NCBI RefSeq assembly: GCF_001483755.1
Contig: NZ_LQBK01000004.1
Location: 287,887-351,886, forward strand
Length of the DNA stretch: 64,000 nt
Direction: 5' to 3'
Origin: Kocuria rosea subsp. polaris
GTDB taxonomy: Bacteria; Actinomycetota; Actinomycetes; Actinomycetales; Micrococcaceae
A program made the translations under genes and the position numbers. Positions within the stretch are counted from its first letter, which is position 1. Every line of letters begins with the position of its first letter. The notes beneath the pieces are model-generated. The model ran no database searches, was not told the origin of the DNA, and saw nothing but the letters and a program-made list of their open reading frames with translations. Below, piece after piece: positions 34,617 to 44,505 of the stretch.

Positions 34617-35705
34617 GCCGACGGTGGTGATCGAGTCGTCGGTGACCCCGGCGGCCCGCCGCGCCGCCAGCCGCGCCTTCTGCGGCTCGATCGTGTAGCG
34701 CGGGTCCACGGCGGAGTGCAGACCGGCCTCCATCACGCCGAACCGGGTCAGCGCCGAGGAGGCCAGCAGCGCCAGGCCCGAGAGCGCGGCGACGGCCCGG
34801 TGCCGCCCGCCCAGCAGCGTGCCGAGACCGCCGGCGACCGCGAGCCGCTCGCTCCAGGCGAGCATCGTCCCCGCCTGACCGTGGTGCAGCGGCTCGGCCG
34901 CGACAGGGTCCATCCGGCGCTCCATGAGCTTCGTGGCGACCAGCTCGCCCGCCACCCCCAGCACCGCCAGCCGCCGGGCGGGACCGGCCTCGCCCACGGA
35001 CGTGGTGACCATCGCCAGGCCGCCCGCGGCGAGGCTCGCGGAGCTCACGAAGACGAACGCCAGGTCCTCGCGGGCCGCGTTCCAGGTGGGCGTCGCCGTG
35101 TCGGAGAGCAGGGCCGCGGTGTAGGCGGCGAGCGGACCGGCGAGGACCGCGGCCTCCACGCCGGCCGGTCCCTCCACGGCGCGCAGCACCGGGCGCAGCG
35201 GGCCCAGCGGGAGCCGGTCCCCGGTCATCCGGTCGACCTCGGAGGCGACCGCGGTCCCCATGCCGGCCCCGAACGCGCTGAGGATCCACGTGCCCATGCT
35301 CATCGGCGAGGTCGGCTTGAACGTGCGCAGCATGTGCAGGAACCGCTCGGGCCGGCCGAGGTCCGCGACGAGGGCCGCGCCGCCCAGACCGAGCGCGGTC
35401 ACCGAGCCCAGCCGGGCGTTGCGCCGCAGCTCGTCCCGGCCGGTCAGCTGACCGCCGAGCGCGAGCAGCGCCGAGCCGCCGGCCACGCCGCCGAGGAACA
35501 GGTATGCAGCGACCTCGTGGCCCCAGGGCGCCGGCTTGACCACCGGGCGGCCGTAGTAGGAGCCGAACTCCGGCTCCGGGACCATCGGCATCTCCCGGGA
35601 GCCGTCGCCGCCGGCCTGGCCGGCGCCCCGCCGGCGCGCTCCGTCCCGCCGCCGGCGGCGCGGCGGCTCGGGCGGACGGTAGCTGTCGAACTCGGACAGG
35701 CTCAC
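34614..35705 (-). CDS. NrfD-type membrane subunit of formate dehydrogenase
   Basis: A 363-residue NrfD/PsrC-family quinone-interacting membrane subunit with about eight hydrophobic helices, beginning after a polar N-terminus of about 50 residues. Typical are PAPWGHEVAAYLFLGGVAGGSALL and the LGRPERFLHMLRTFKPTSPMSMGTW segment. GTG 35705 overlaps the stop of the iron-sulfur subunit (GTGA). It passes electrons from the Fe-S subunit to the quinone pool. Confidence 0.9.
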   Translation of the reverse strand: MSLSEFDSYRPPEPPRRRRRDGARRRGAGQAGGDGSREMPMVPEPEFGSYYGRPVVKPAPWGHEVAAYLFLGGVAGGSALLALGGQLTGRDELRRNARLGSVTALGLGGAALVADLGRPERFLHMLRTFKPTSPMSMGTWILSAFGAGMGTAVASEVDRMTGDRLPLGPLRPVLRAVEGPAGVEAAVLAGPLAAYTAALLSDTATPTWNAAREDLAFVFVSSASLAAGGLAMVTTSVGEAGPARRLAVLGVAGELVATKLMERRMDPVAAEPLHHGQAGTMLAWSERLAVAGGLGTLLGGRHRAVAALSGLALLASSALTRFGVMEAGLHSAVDPRYTIEPQKARLAARRAAGVTDDSITTVG

Positions 35706-36712
35706 GAGCGGCCTCCCGCGAAGGCCAGGGCGGCGGCGGCGAGCATGCCCGCCGCGGCCAGGCCGGCCCGCTGGTACATCCGGGGCAGGTCCGCGGTGGG
35801 CACCCGCGGGTCCGGGGGCAGCCCGTAGACCTCCGGCTCGTCGAGCAGCAGGAACACCGAGCCGGTGCCGCCGACGCCGTCCAGCTCGTTGGCGCCGTAG
35901 AGCCGGGCCTCGGTGCGGCCCTCGGCGTGCAGCTCGGCGACCCGGTGCCGGGCCTGCTCGACCATGTCGTCGTGCTCGCCGTACTTGATGGAGGTCGTCG
36001 GGCACGTCTGCGCGCACGCCGGCGTCTGGTCGTCCACCATCCGGTCGTAGCACAGGGTGCACTTCTGGGCGACGCCCACGTTCTTCACCTCGGGCTTGCC
36101 GGGCTTGCCGGGCTTGCCCGGCTGCCCGTCCCGCTCCGTGCGGGGTGCGGCCGTGCCGTCGGTGCGCCGCTCGATCACGCCGAACGGGCAGCCGGCCACG
36201 CACGTGCCGCAGCCGTTGCACACGTCGTCCTGGACCACCACGGTGCCGTGCTCGGTGCGGAACAGCGCCCCGGTGGGGCACACGTCGAGGCACCCGGCGT
36301 GCGTGCAGTGCTTGCAGACGTCGGAGGACATCAGCCAGCGGAACTCCGGGGTGTCGGGCGGGGTCGTGTCCCCCGAGGGCTGCGGGCGCGCCTCGGGCGG
36401 GCCGACGCGCGGCATGCCCAGGCTCACGAGCTTGCGACCGGACTCCCGGGCCTCCTCGATGCGCTCGCTGTCCTGCTCCACGAACGCCACGTGCCGCCAG
36501 GTGCTGGCCCCCAGCGAGCCGGTGTTGTCGTAGGAGGACTCGAGCAGCTCGAGCTCCCCGTCCTGCGGGTTCTGGTTCCACTCCTTGCACGCCACCTCGC
36601 AGGCCTTGCAGCCGATGCAGATCGAGGTGTCCGTGAAGAAGCCCTTCCGCGCGTGCTGGTGCTCCCAGTGCGCGTCGGCCGTGGGATCGGTCGGTCCGGC
36701 CAGCTGGCCCAT
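35702..36712 (-). CDS. Formate dehydrogenase iron-sulfur subunit
   Basis: A 336-residue four-cluster ferredoxin subunit. Cysteine groups are CIGCKACEVAC, CKHCTHAGCLDVCP, CNGCGTCVAGCP and CTLCYDRM plus CAQTCP. The last 25 residues form a hydrophobic helix, likely a membrane anchor as in FdnH. A short run of GKPGKP repeats interrupts the region before the last cluster. It lies between the catalytic and membrane genes with overlapping starts and stops. Confidence 0.93.
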   Translation of the reverse strand: MGQLAGPTDPTADAHWEHQHARKGFFTDTSICIGCKACEVACKEWNQNPQDGELELLESSYDNTGSLGASTWRHVAFVEQDSERIEEARESGRKLVSLGMPRVGPPEARPQPSGDTTPPDTPEFRWLMSSDVCKHCTHAGCLDVCPTGALFRTEHGTVVVQDDVCNGCGTCVAGCPFGVIERRTDGTAAPRTERDGQPGKPGKPGKPEVKNVGVAQKCTLCYDRMVDDQTPACAQTCPTTSIKYGEHDDMVEQARHRVAELHAEGRTEARLYGANELDGVGGTGSVFLLLDEPEVYGLPPDPRVPTADLPRMYQRAGLAAAGMLAAAALAFAGGRS

Positions 36713-39700
36713 CTAGGTCTCCCTCGTCGGGTCGGTGGTCGTGTCGGTGGTCTCGCCGGCGGCCGGGTCCGGGCTCGGCTCGCCGCTCCGGCCGGGGTCC
36801 GGGATCCTGCCGGGCCGGTCGATCCGGGTGTTGCCGGTCGCCACCGTGGCGCCGGCGCGCTCCTGGTACTCCGCGACCAGGTCGAGCAGCTCGGCGCCCC
36901 GCGGCCGGCGGCCCGGGCGGATGTGGCACGAGCCCACCTTGGAGTCCTGGATCTGCACGTTGGGCTCGAGCGTGAGGCCCAGCAGGTCGTTGGCGGAGTC
37001 GCCGCTGACCACGGCGTCGTCGCCCACCCCCCAGTGGTACGGGAGCCCGATCTGGTGCACGGTGTGCCCGCGCACCGTCAGCGGGGTCATCCGCTCGGTG
37101 ACCAGCACCCGCGCCTCGATCGCCGCCCGGGGGGAGACGATCGTGGCCCAGCCGTAGGGCTCCAGCCCGCACTCGGCGGCGAGCTCGGGGGAGACCTCGC
37201 AGAACATCTCGGGCTGCAGCTCGGAGAGGTACGGCAGCCAGCGGCTCATGCCGCCGGCCGTGTGGTGCTCGGTGAGCCGGTACGTGGTGAACACGTACGG
37301 GTACACGTCGGCCCCCGGGGTCCCGGCGCTCGGGGCGCTGAGGTTGTCCTGGCGCGCGAACAGCACCCGGGAGGGATTGCGCTGCTGCGAGTACAGGGCG
37401 TTGGCGACCGGCGACTCCTGCGGCTCGTAGTGCGTGGGCAGCGGCCCGTCCACCACGCCCTTGGGCGCGTACAGCCACCCTTTGCCGTCGCTCTGCATGA
37501 TGAACGGGTCGTCACCGGCCAGCGCGGCCGCCCCTCCGGCGTCGGGCTCGGGGCGGGTGCCCGGGGCGAGGTGGAGCGGGAAGTCGGGAACGTCGTCCCC
37601 GACCCACCGGTTCTGCTCCTCGTCCCACCAGACGTATTTCTTGCGCTCGCTCCACGGCCGGCCCTCGGGGTCGGCCGAGGCCCGGTTGTAGAGGATCCGG
37701 CGGTTGGCGGGCCAGGCCCAGCCCCAGTCGGGGGCGACGGGACCCTGCTCCCGGCCCGGGGTGCGGGCGGCCGCACGGTTGACGCCGTCGGCGTAGACCC
37801 CGGAGTAGATCCAGCAGCCGCCGGAGGTCGAGCCGTCCGCGCGCATCTCGGTGTACGAGGACAGCGGCCGGCCGGCGTCCGGGCCGGTGAGGTGCCGGCC
37901 GTTGATCTCGGCGAGCACCGCCTCGGGGTCCGGCTCGCCGTGCTCGTCCACGGGGTAGTCCCAGGTGAGGTCGAGCAGCGGGCGGTCGCGCTCGTCCTCG
38001 GAACCGGCCAGCCGCTCCCGGATCCGCCGGCCCAGCTCGAAGAAGAACTGCAGCTCGCTGCGGCACTCGCCCGGCGGGGCCACGGCCTGGTGGCGCCACT
38101 GCAGCAGCCGCTGGGTCTGGGTGAAGGTGCCCGACTTCTCCACGTGCGTGGCCGCGGGCAGGAAGAAGACCTCGGTCTCGATGTCCTCGGTGCGCAGCTC
38201 GCCCGAGGCGATCTCCGGACCGTCCTTCCACCAGGTCGCCGACTCGATGAGGTTGAGGTCGCGCACCACCAGCCACTTCAGGTGGGACATGGCCATGCGC
38301 TGCATCCGGCCGTTGGAGGACCCCACCGCGGGGTTCTGGCCGAGCAGGAAGTAGCCCTCCACCTCGTCGTCGAGCATGCTCGTCAGCGTCTGGAACGTGC
38401 CGTGGGCCCCGGTGAGGCGCGGGAGGTAGTCGTAGGCCCAGTCGTTGTCGGCGGTGGCGGCGTCCCCCCACCAGGCCTTGAGCAGGCTCGTCGTGTAGGC
38501 GTCGGCCTCGGCCCAGTAGCCCTTCTGCTGCTTCGACGCGATCGCGTCCAGGTAGTCCTCGAACGTGTCGTGCGTGCCGGCCACCGGCATCGGCAGGTAG
38601 CCGGGCAGCAGGTTGAACAGCGTGGGGATGTCGGTCGAGCCCTGGATGCTGGCGTGCCCGCGCAGGGCCATGATCCCCCCGCCCGGGCGTCCCATGTTGC
38701 CCAGCAGCAGCTGCAGGATCGCGGCGGTGCGGATGTACTGCGCGCCCAGGCTGTGCTGGGTCCAGCCGACGGCGTAGGCGAAGCAGGTGGTCCGCTCGCG
38801 CCCCGAGTTCTCGGTGACGGAGCGCGCCAGGTACGCGAGGTCCTCGGGGGAGATCCCGCACACCTCCTGCACCATCTCGGGGGTGTAGCGCGCGTAGTGC
38901 CGCCGGAGGATCTGGAAGACCGTGCGCGGGTGCTGCAGGGTCTCGTCGCGCTCCACGCGGGCGTTCTCCATCGGGGCGCCGCCGCTGCCGAACTGCTGGC
39001 CGGCGGCCTCGGGCACGGACTCGGCACCGTGCTCGGGGTCCCCCTCGGGGCCCTGCACCCGGTCGTCGCCGCGCTCCTCGTAGGCCCACGTGGACATGTC
39101 GTACTGGCCGGTCTCCGGGTCGAAGCCGGAGAACAGCCCGTCGAGGTCCTCGGCGTCCCGGTAGTCCTCGTCCACGATCGTGGCCGCGTTGGTGTAGGCG
39201 CGGACGTACTCCTCGAACCACAGGTCATGGCCGAGCACGTGGTTGATCAGCGCCCCGAGCAGGACGATGTCCGAACCGGCCCGGATCGGGACGTGCCGGT
39301 CGGCGACCGCCGAGGTGCGGGTGAAGCGCGGGTCGACGTGGATGACCCGGGCGCCGCGGGCCTTGGCCTCCGTCACCCACTGGTAGCCCACGGGGTGGCA
39401 CTCGGCCATGTTGGAGCCCTGGATGACGATGCAGTCGGCGTTGGCCATGTCCTGCAGGGACTGCGTCGCGCCACCGCGACCGAACGAGGCTCCCAGACTG
39501 GGAACCGTCGAGGAGTGTCAAATACGGGCCTGGTTCTCGATCTGGATCGCTCCGGCGGCGGTGAAGAGCTTCTTGATGAGGTAGTTCTCCTCGTTGTCCA
39601 GCGTCGCGCCGCCCAGGGAGGCGAAGCCCATGGTGCGGCGCAGCGGACGGCCCTGCTCGTCGGCGTCCTGCCATCCGTTGCGGCGGGCCTCGAGGACCCG

Positions 39701-40084
39701 GTCCGCCACCATCCCGACGGCGGTGTCGAGGTCCAGCCGCTGCCACTCGGTGGCCCGGGGCGCGCGGTAGAGCACCTCGGTCTGCCGGCCGGGCGCGTTG
39801 ACGAGCTGCTCGCTGGCCGAGCCCTTGGGGCACAGCCGGCCGCGGGAGATCGGCGAGTCGGGGTCGCCCTCGATCTGGACGACCTTCTCGTCCTTGACGT
39901 AGACCCGCTGGCCGCAGCCGACCGCGCAGTACGGGCAGACGCTCTGCACGACCCGGTCGGCGGTGCTCGTGCGGGGAGCCGTCGTCCGGGTGCGCTCCGA
40001 GGTCACGGCCGGGCCGCGACCGAGCAGGTCGCCCGAGCGGATCTGACGGAGGACCGGCCACTCCAGTGGGCTGAATCGTGCCAT
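36713..40084 (-). CDS. fdhA: Formate dehydrogenase catalytic subunit, selenocysteine-containing (UGA readthrough)
   Basis: A molybdopterin enzyme of 1123 residues once the in-frame TGA at 39518-39520 is read as Sec189 (context NQARI-U-HSSTV, matching known formate dehydrogenases). Before it, CPYCAVGC with CPKG at residues 50-57 and later binds a [4Fe-4S] cluster. After it come the molybdopterin-binding domains. The two pieces are in frame, and a SECIS-like hairpin follows the TGA. ATG 40084 is chosen because MARFSPLEWPVLRQ fits the family; an upstream GTG at 40129 is possible. No twin-arginine signal is seen at the N-terminus. Confidence 0.93.
39488..39520 (-). promoter_or_regulatory. UGA selenocysteine codon and SECIS hairpin
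   Basis: The TGA at 39518-39520 is followed after 11 bases by an eight-pair stem (39499-39506 with 39488-39495 on the reverse strand, one G-U pair) with a GUC apical loop flanked by A and U. The apical AGUCU resembles the AGGUCU loop of the E. coli fdhF SECIS. It lies within the distance at which bacterial SelB works. Confidence 0.85.
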
Positions 40085-40208
40085 GGCGAGAGCATAGTCC
40101 GCCGCGCGGCGATGTGTCAGGGGCCACACCGGCCGGCCGTGTCCGCGCGGCGTTCCCGGTGCACCGGACCGTCCGGACGCGCGGCGGTCCCGGCCCCGCC
40201 CGGCCGCT

Positions 40209-41468
40209 CTAGGCCGGCTCGGAACTCCGGGCCCGGGAGGGGCCCGCCGTCCCGACGGAGGCGCCGAGCACCAGCCGGCGGGTGCCGCGCACGGCGGCCG
40301 CGATCACCCGTTCGAGGGGACCCTGGCCGAGGGTTCTCTGCCACAGCACGGCGAAGGCCGCGGCCGCGGCCACGTGCACCGCGAACCAGAGCAGGCGGTC
40401 GTCGTCGTGGACGGCCGTGGCCAGTGCGAGCAGGTGGGCCGAGTACAGGGTCAGGGTGCGCCCGCCCATGGCGGCCAGCACGGTCCACAGCCGGTTCGGG
40501 CGAGCGAGGAGCAGGAAGAGCCCCAGCACGGCCAGGCCGGTGCCCAGGTCCATGAGCAGCGTCACCGGGGTGTTGCTGTGCGGGCCGGGGGTGAGCAGCC
40601 ACCACCAGGTGGAGGTGGGCAGGTCGGGGCTCGGCCCCCAGACGATGATCTCGTCGATCTGGTCCTCGCTCAGCCACGGGGTGTGCTGCATCAGCCGGTC
40701 GTAGCCGCCGGTCTGCAGGACCAGCACCCAGTAGACGAACCACGCGCCGAGCGCGAGGACCGCACCGGTCACGGCGATCCGGACCCGCACCACGACCTCG
40801 TGCAGGTCGGTCCGGCCGAGGAGCAGGCCGGCGCAGAGGTAGGTCAGGTACGGCACGGCCGGATAGGTCCCGGTCAGCAGCACCTGGGCCAGGGCGGCGC
40901 CGGGATCCGCGAGCACGCTGCCGAGAGTGGGGTTGGCGACCTCGGGCCGGGGCAGGGCGGGGCCCAGCACGTGCACCAGCACGGGGCCCAGGACCGCGGC
41001 GCCCGCGGCGGCGGCGGCCAGGGCGCGGCGCCACAGGCCCAGCAGGGGAACGGCGAGCAGGAAGAACGCGCCGTAGTAGACCAGGATGCCCAGCGCGGGC
41101 GCCGGGGACGGCATGACCTGGTTGATCGCCAGTCCGACGGACGTGATGAGCAGCGCCCGGACCACCAGTCCGGCGCGGGTGGCGGTGAGGGCGCGGCCGC
41201 GGTGCGGTGTGCGCCCGCCCGAGGAGAACGCCAGGCTCAGCCCGGCCAGCAGCGCGAACAGCGCCGCGGCGCGCCCGCCGAACAGGCTCCACTGCAGGGT
41301 GGGCTCGAAGGTCTCGGGGTCGTGGACGGGCAGGACGTGGACCGCGATCATGCCGATCAGCGCCAGGCCGCGGGCGGCGTCCACGGCGATGAGGCGGGGC
41401 CTGCGGGCGGGTACCGCACCGCTCGTGCGGGCCGCGCCGGGGGCGGGGGCTTTGGTCGTTCGGCTCAA
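40209..41468 (-). CDS. Multi-pass membrane protein, heparan-alpha-glucosaminide N-acetyltransferase-like
   Basis: A 419-residue integral membrane protein with about 10 helices. The start region RLIAVDAARGLALIGMIAVHVLP followed by AAALFALLAGLSLAF is typical of the DUF1624/DUF418 acyltransferase-like superfamily. These proteins are thought to acylate cell-surface or membrane molecules, but no bacterial substrate is assigned here. The TTG at 41468 with GGAGA upstream is the only sensible start before the first helix. It follows fdhA on the same strand with a 124-base gap and appears unrelated to formate metabolism. Confidence 0.8.
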   Translation of the reverse strand: MSRTTKAPAPGAARTSGAVPARRPRLIAVDAARGLALIGMIAVHVLPVHDPETFEPTLQWSLFGGRAAALFALLAGLSLAFSSGGRTPHRGRALTATRAGLVVRALLITSVGLAINQVMPSPAPALGILVYYGAFFLLAVPLLGLWRRALAAAAAGAAVLGPVLVHVLGPALPRPEVANPTLGSVLADPGAALAQVLLTGTYPAVPYLTYLCAGLLLGRTDLHEVVVRVRIAVTGAVLALGAWFVYWVLVLQTGGYDRLMQHTPWLSEDQIDEIIVWGPSPDLPTSTWWWLLTPGPHSNTPVTLLMDLGTGLAVLGLFLLLARPNRLWTVLAAMGGRTLTLYSAHLLALATAVHDDDRLLWFAVHVAAAAAFAVLWQRTLGQGPLERVIAAAVRGTRRLVLGASVGTAGPSRARSSEPA

Positions 41469-41910
41469 GGGGGTCTCCGGGGGGCGGGGGAGCGCACGGG
41501 GGCGTGACCGCTGCCGGCGGGGACCGGCGGGTCGTGCACGAGGGCGTGCGCGGGGGGTGTGCGCAGGGGGCGCGTGGACGGGTCGGCTCGCGGGGCTCCG
41601 GGCGGCCGGGTGGGGCGCCCGGCCGGACCCTGGGGCAGGAACGGCGCGGACGTCGGTGCCCCGGGGTGGGAAGCCCGGTGCGGCGGCGATCCCGGATCCC
41701 CTCGGGCCTCCTCGACCCTAGGAGCAGGAACGGCTCCTGTCCACTTTCCGGGAGGGCGTTGTCCCAGGTCGCACGAGGATTTGTGCGGTGTTCACCGGGA
41801 TCTTCCTGGACCTTCGCCGGGGTGGCTGGTTCGATGGGAGCGAGGCCCCGCCCGGCTGCGGCAGGCGCCGGCGCGGGGCCGCAGCAGCAGTTCTCCAGGA
41901 AGGATCCATG
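41469..41910. other. Intergenic region, no gene seen
   Basis: A 440-base gap between divergent genes. Reading frames here are shadows of GC-rich sequence with no ribosome-binding sites or family likeness. A small AGGAGC/GCTCCT inverted repeat lies at 41720-41738. The right half is slightly less GC-rich and probably holds the promoter of the gene at 41911. Confidence 0.5.
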
Positions 41911-42405
41911 ATGAGCAAGGCGCTGTCCCCGCAGTCGACCCGGTCGGCCGACCTCGTGCACGTCCCGCTCCTCCCGGAGCCCGCCGTGCCGCCGGCGCCC
42001 CCGGAGGGTCCGGCCGGGTCCGGCTCCGACCGTCCCGGCGGCGACCTCCGCTTCCAGCACGCCGGGCTGCTCCAGCGGGTCCTCACCGCCGCGGGGGAGG
42101 CCGAGGCCGCGGAGTGGGCGCTCGACCAGGCCCTCGAGGCCGTCGCCTCGGGCGAGGAGGTGGGCATCGGTCTCGACGTCGCCCCCCTCGACGGCGCCCT
42201 GGAGTCGGCGCGCTGGTCCCTGGACCGGGCGGTGGAGGTCCTGCACGCCGAGATCCGCACCGCGGCGCGGCACGGCGTCCCGCTCGCCCGCCTCGCCGAG
42301 GCGTCCGGCGCGGAGACCGCGGAGCTGCAGTCGGTGCTGCGGCACCCCGCGGACGCCCCGTCGGACCCCGGGCTCGGGCCCGGCGGGCTGGCCGCCGCGG
42401 TCTGA
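41911..42405 (+). CDS. Hypothetical helical protein
   Basis: A 164-residue acidic protein I do not recognise. The first 40 residues are Pro/Ser-rich and probably disordered. Residues 45-150 are alanine-rich and helical, with repeated hydrophobic spacing. Two adjacent ATGs exist (41908 and 41911); the second is better spaced from AGGAAGGA. Codon use resembles the neighbours, so it is likely real. No signal peptide, membrane segment or metal motif. Monocistronic, followed by a gap before the ABC transporter operon. Confidence 0.6.
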   Translation: MSKALSPQSTRSADLVHVPLLPEPAVPPAPPEGPAGSGSDRPGGDLRFQHAGLLQRVLTAAGEAEAAEWALDQALEAVASGEEVGIGLDVAPLDGALESARWSLDRAVEVLHAEIRTAARHGVPLARLAEASGAETAELQSVLRHPADAPSDPGLGPGGLAAAV

Positions 42406-42529
42406 GCCGAGCGCCGCTCCCGCGGAGGCCTCCTGCCCCCGGTCCTCTTCCGCACGGCCGGGCCCGGCCGTGCGGAGCCGTCCGGGCCGCGACCCGTCCG
42501 GTCGAGGTCCCGCCGTCCCCGACCCCGTG

Positions 42530-42545
42530 GTTACGAATGGGTAAC
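42530..42545. promoter_or_regulatory. Palindrome in the leader region of the ABC transporter operon
   Basis: GTTACGAATGGGTAAC has five-base GTTAC/GTAAC arms in a comparatively AT-rich patch, 225 bases upstream of the solute-binding protein start. A candidate operator or promoter zone; the rest of 42406-42769 shows no gene. Confidence 0.4.
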
Positions 42546-42769
42546 TGATACCGGCAGTTCCTGTTTCTTCTGGCGTGTCTGCTCCCGTCCCGCGGCCGGA
42601 GACCATAGGTTTCTTCCTGGGCGCGGCGGACGGTGATCTCCGTCACGTCGGGCCCGGAGCCCTGTGCTCCACGACGTGCGAGCCCCGTGCTCGCCCCGGC
42701 GTGGCCCCGTCCCCCTCGGACTGCGAACCCAGCACTCCCGGCGGGCCCATATCGACCATGGAGGAAACG

Positions 42770-44404
42770 ATGAGAACGAAGCGGATCGCGGGCACGGCAG
42801 TGGTGCTCTCCGGAGCCCTGCTGCTCACCGCGTGCGGTGGGGGAGGCGGCGGCGAGGCCGGTGCCGACGGCGGCGACGGCGGCGGCACCTTCAGCGCGTA
42901 CATCGGCGAGCCCGAGAACCCGCTGATCCCCGGCAACACGAGCGAGACCGAGGGCGGCCAGGTCGTCGACGCGCTGTGGACCGGCCTCGTCGAGTACGAC
43001 CGCGAGAGCAACGAGGCCGTCTACACCGGCGTCGCGGAGTCCGTGGAGTCCGAGGACCAGAAGACGTGGACCGTCAGCCTCAAGGACGGCTGGACCTTCC
43101 ACGACGGCACCCCGGTGACCGCGCAGAGCTACGTCGACACCTGGAACTACGTGGCCAACAGCACGAACGCCCAGGGCAACTCCTACTTCTTCGCCAACGT
43201 GGAGGGCTACGAGGACCTGCAGGCCGAGGAGGGCCAGGAGCCCGCCGGGACGGAGATGTCCGGGCTCGAGGTCGTCGACGACACCACGTTCCGGGTGACC
43301 CTCACCGAGCCCTACGCGCAGTTCCCCACGACCCTCGGCTACACGGCGTTCTTCCCGCTGCCGCAGGCGTTCTTCGACGACCCCGACGGCTTCGGCGAGC
43401 AGCCGGTCGGCAACGGCCCCTTCAAGGCGGACGAGGCCTTCCAGGAGGGCCAGGGCATCACCCTGACCCGCTACGAGGAGTTCGGCGGCGAGGAGCCGGC
43501 CAAGGCCGCGGGCGTGGAGTTCCGCGTCTACACCGAGATCAACACCGCCTACAACGACCTGCAGGCCGGCTCCCTCGACGTGATCGACCAGATCCCGCCG
43601 GACGCCATCGCCTCCGCCGAGGACCAGTTCGGCGAGCGGTTCAAGACCACCCCGCGCGGCGACATCACCTCGCTGGGCTTCCCGACCTACGACGAGCGCT
43701 TCGCCGACCCGCAGGTCCGCCGGGCGTTCTCCATGGCGATCGACCGGCAGGCGATCACCGACGCGATCTTCCAGGGCTCCCGCACCCCGGCCGCGTCCTT
43801 CGTCTCGCCCGTGATCGACGGGCACCGCGAGGACGCCTGCGACGCCTGCGAGCTGAACGTCGAGGAGGCCAACCGCCTCCTCGAGGAGGCCGGCTTCGAC
43901 AAGTCCGAGCCCGTGGACCTGTGGTTCAACGCCGGCGCCGGGCACGAGGAGTGGATGCAGGCCGTGGGCAACCAGCTGCGCGAGAACCTCGGGGTCGAGT
44001 ACCAGCTGCGCGGCGACCTCCAGTTCGCCGAGTACCTGCCCAAGCAGGACGAGAAGGGCATGACCGGCCCGTTCCGCTCCGGCTGGATCATGGACTACCC
44101 GGTCATGGAGAACATGCTCGGCCCGACCTACTCCACCGCGGCCCTGCCGCCGGCCGGCTCGAACGTGACCTTCTACTCGAACGAGGAGTTCGACGCCAAG
44201 CTGCAGGAGGGCAACGCCGCCGACTCGATCGACGCGGCGATCCAGGCCTACCAGGAGGCCGAGGACCTGCTCCTGGCCGACATGCCGGCCGCCCCGCTGT
44301 TCTTCGGGCTGGTCCAGTACGCCCACTCGGAGAACGTCAGCGACGTGTACGTCAACAGCTTCGGGCGCGTCGAGGTCGAGGACGTCGTCGTCGGCTCGGA
44401 GTGA
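42770..44404 (+). CDS. ABC transporter substrate-binding lipoprotein, dipeptide/oligopeptide family (family 5)
   Basis: A 544-residue lipoprotein. The signal peptide ends in the lipobox LLTAC followed by a Gly-rich linker. The SBP family 5 core is clear: LKDGWTFHDGTPVTAQSYVDTWNY and the FSMAIDRQAITDAI segment. ATG 42770 follows GGAGG; an ATG at 42758 is less well placed. First gene of a five-gene dpp/opp-type operon that should import short peptides. Confidence 0.93.
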   Translation: MRTKRIAGTAVVLSGALLLTACGGGGGGEAGADGGDGGGTFSAYIGEPENPLIPGNTSETEGGQVVDALWTGLVEYDRESNEAVYTGVAESVESEDQKTWTVSLKDGWTFHDGTPVTAQSYVDTWNYVANSTNAQGNSYFFANVEGYEDLQAEEGQEPAGTEMSGLEVVDDTTFRVTLTEPYAQFPTTLGYTAFFPLPQAFFDDPDGFGEQPVGNGPFKADEAFQEGQGITLTRYEEFGGEEPAKAAGVEFRVYTEINTAYNDLQAGSLDVIDQIPPDAIASAEDQFGERFKTTPRGDITSLGFPTYDERFADPQVRRAFSMAIDRQAITDAIFQGSRTPAASFVSPVIDGHREDACDACELNVEEANRLLEEAGFDKSEPVDLWFNAGAGHEEWMQAVGNQLRENLGVEYQLRGDLQFAEYLPKQDEKGMTGPFRSGWIMDYPVMENMLGPTYSTAALPPAGSNVTFYSNEEFDAKLQEGNAADSIDAAIQAYQEAEDLLLADMPAAPLFFGLVQYAHSENVSDVYVNSFGRVEVEDVVVGSE

Positions 44405-44415
44405 CCCGGCGCTGA

Positions 44416-44448
44416 GCCCGGGGCGCCCCCGATCGGGGCGCCCCGGGC
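44416..44448. terminator. Hairpin between binding protein and permease genes
   Basis: A 14-base stem (44416-44429 with 44435-44448) 12 bases after the binding-protein stop. Such a partial terminator commonly keeps binding protein in excess over permease. A GACCGAGCGCTCC direct duplication follows at 44459-44485. Confidence 0.6.
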
Positions 44449-44505
44449 CCGCGCGTGCGACCGAGCGCTCCGACCGAGCGCTCCGACCGTGAACGAAGGA
44501 GACCC

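Noticed and set aside
36713..40084. Formate dehydrogenase catalytic gene split by a stop codon, as if a pseudogene
   Set aside because: The TGA is in frame, sits exactly at the selenocysteine position of the family, is followed by a SECIS-like hairpin, and all sel genes are adjacent.
35927..40555. 1542-codon open frame opposite the formate dehydrogenase genes
   Set aside because: No family likeness or ribosome-binding site; the reverse strand carries clear enzyme subunits.
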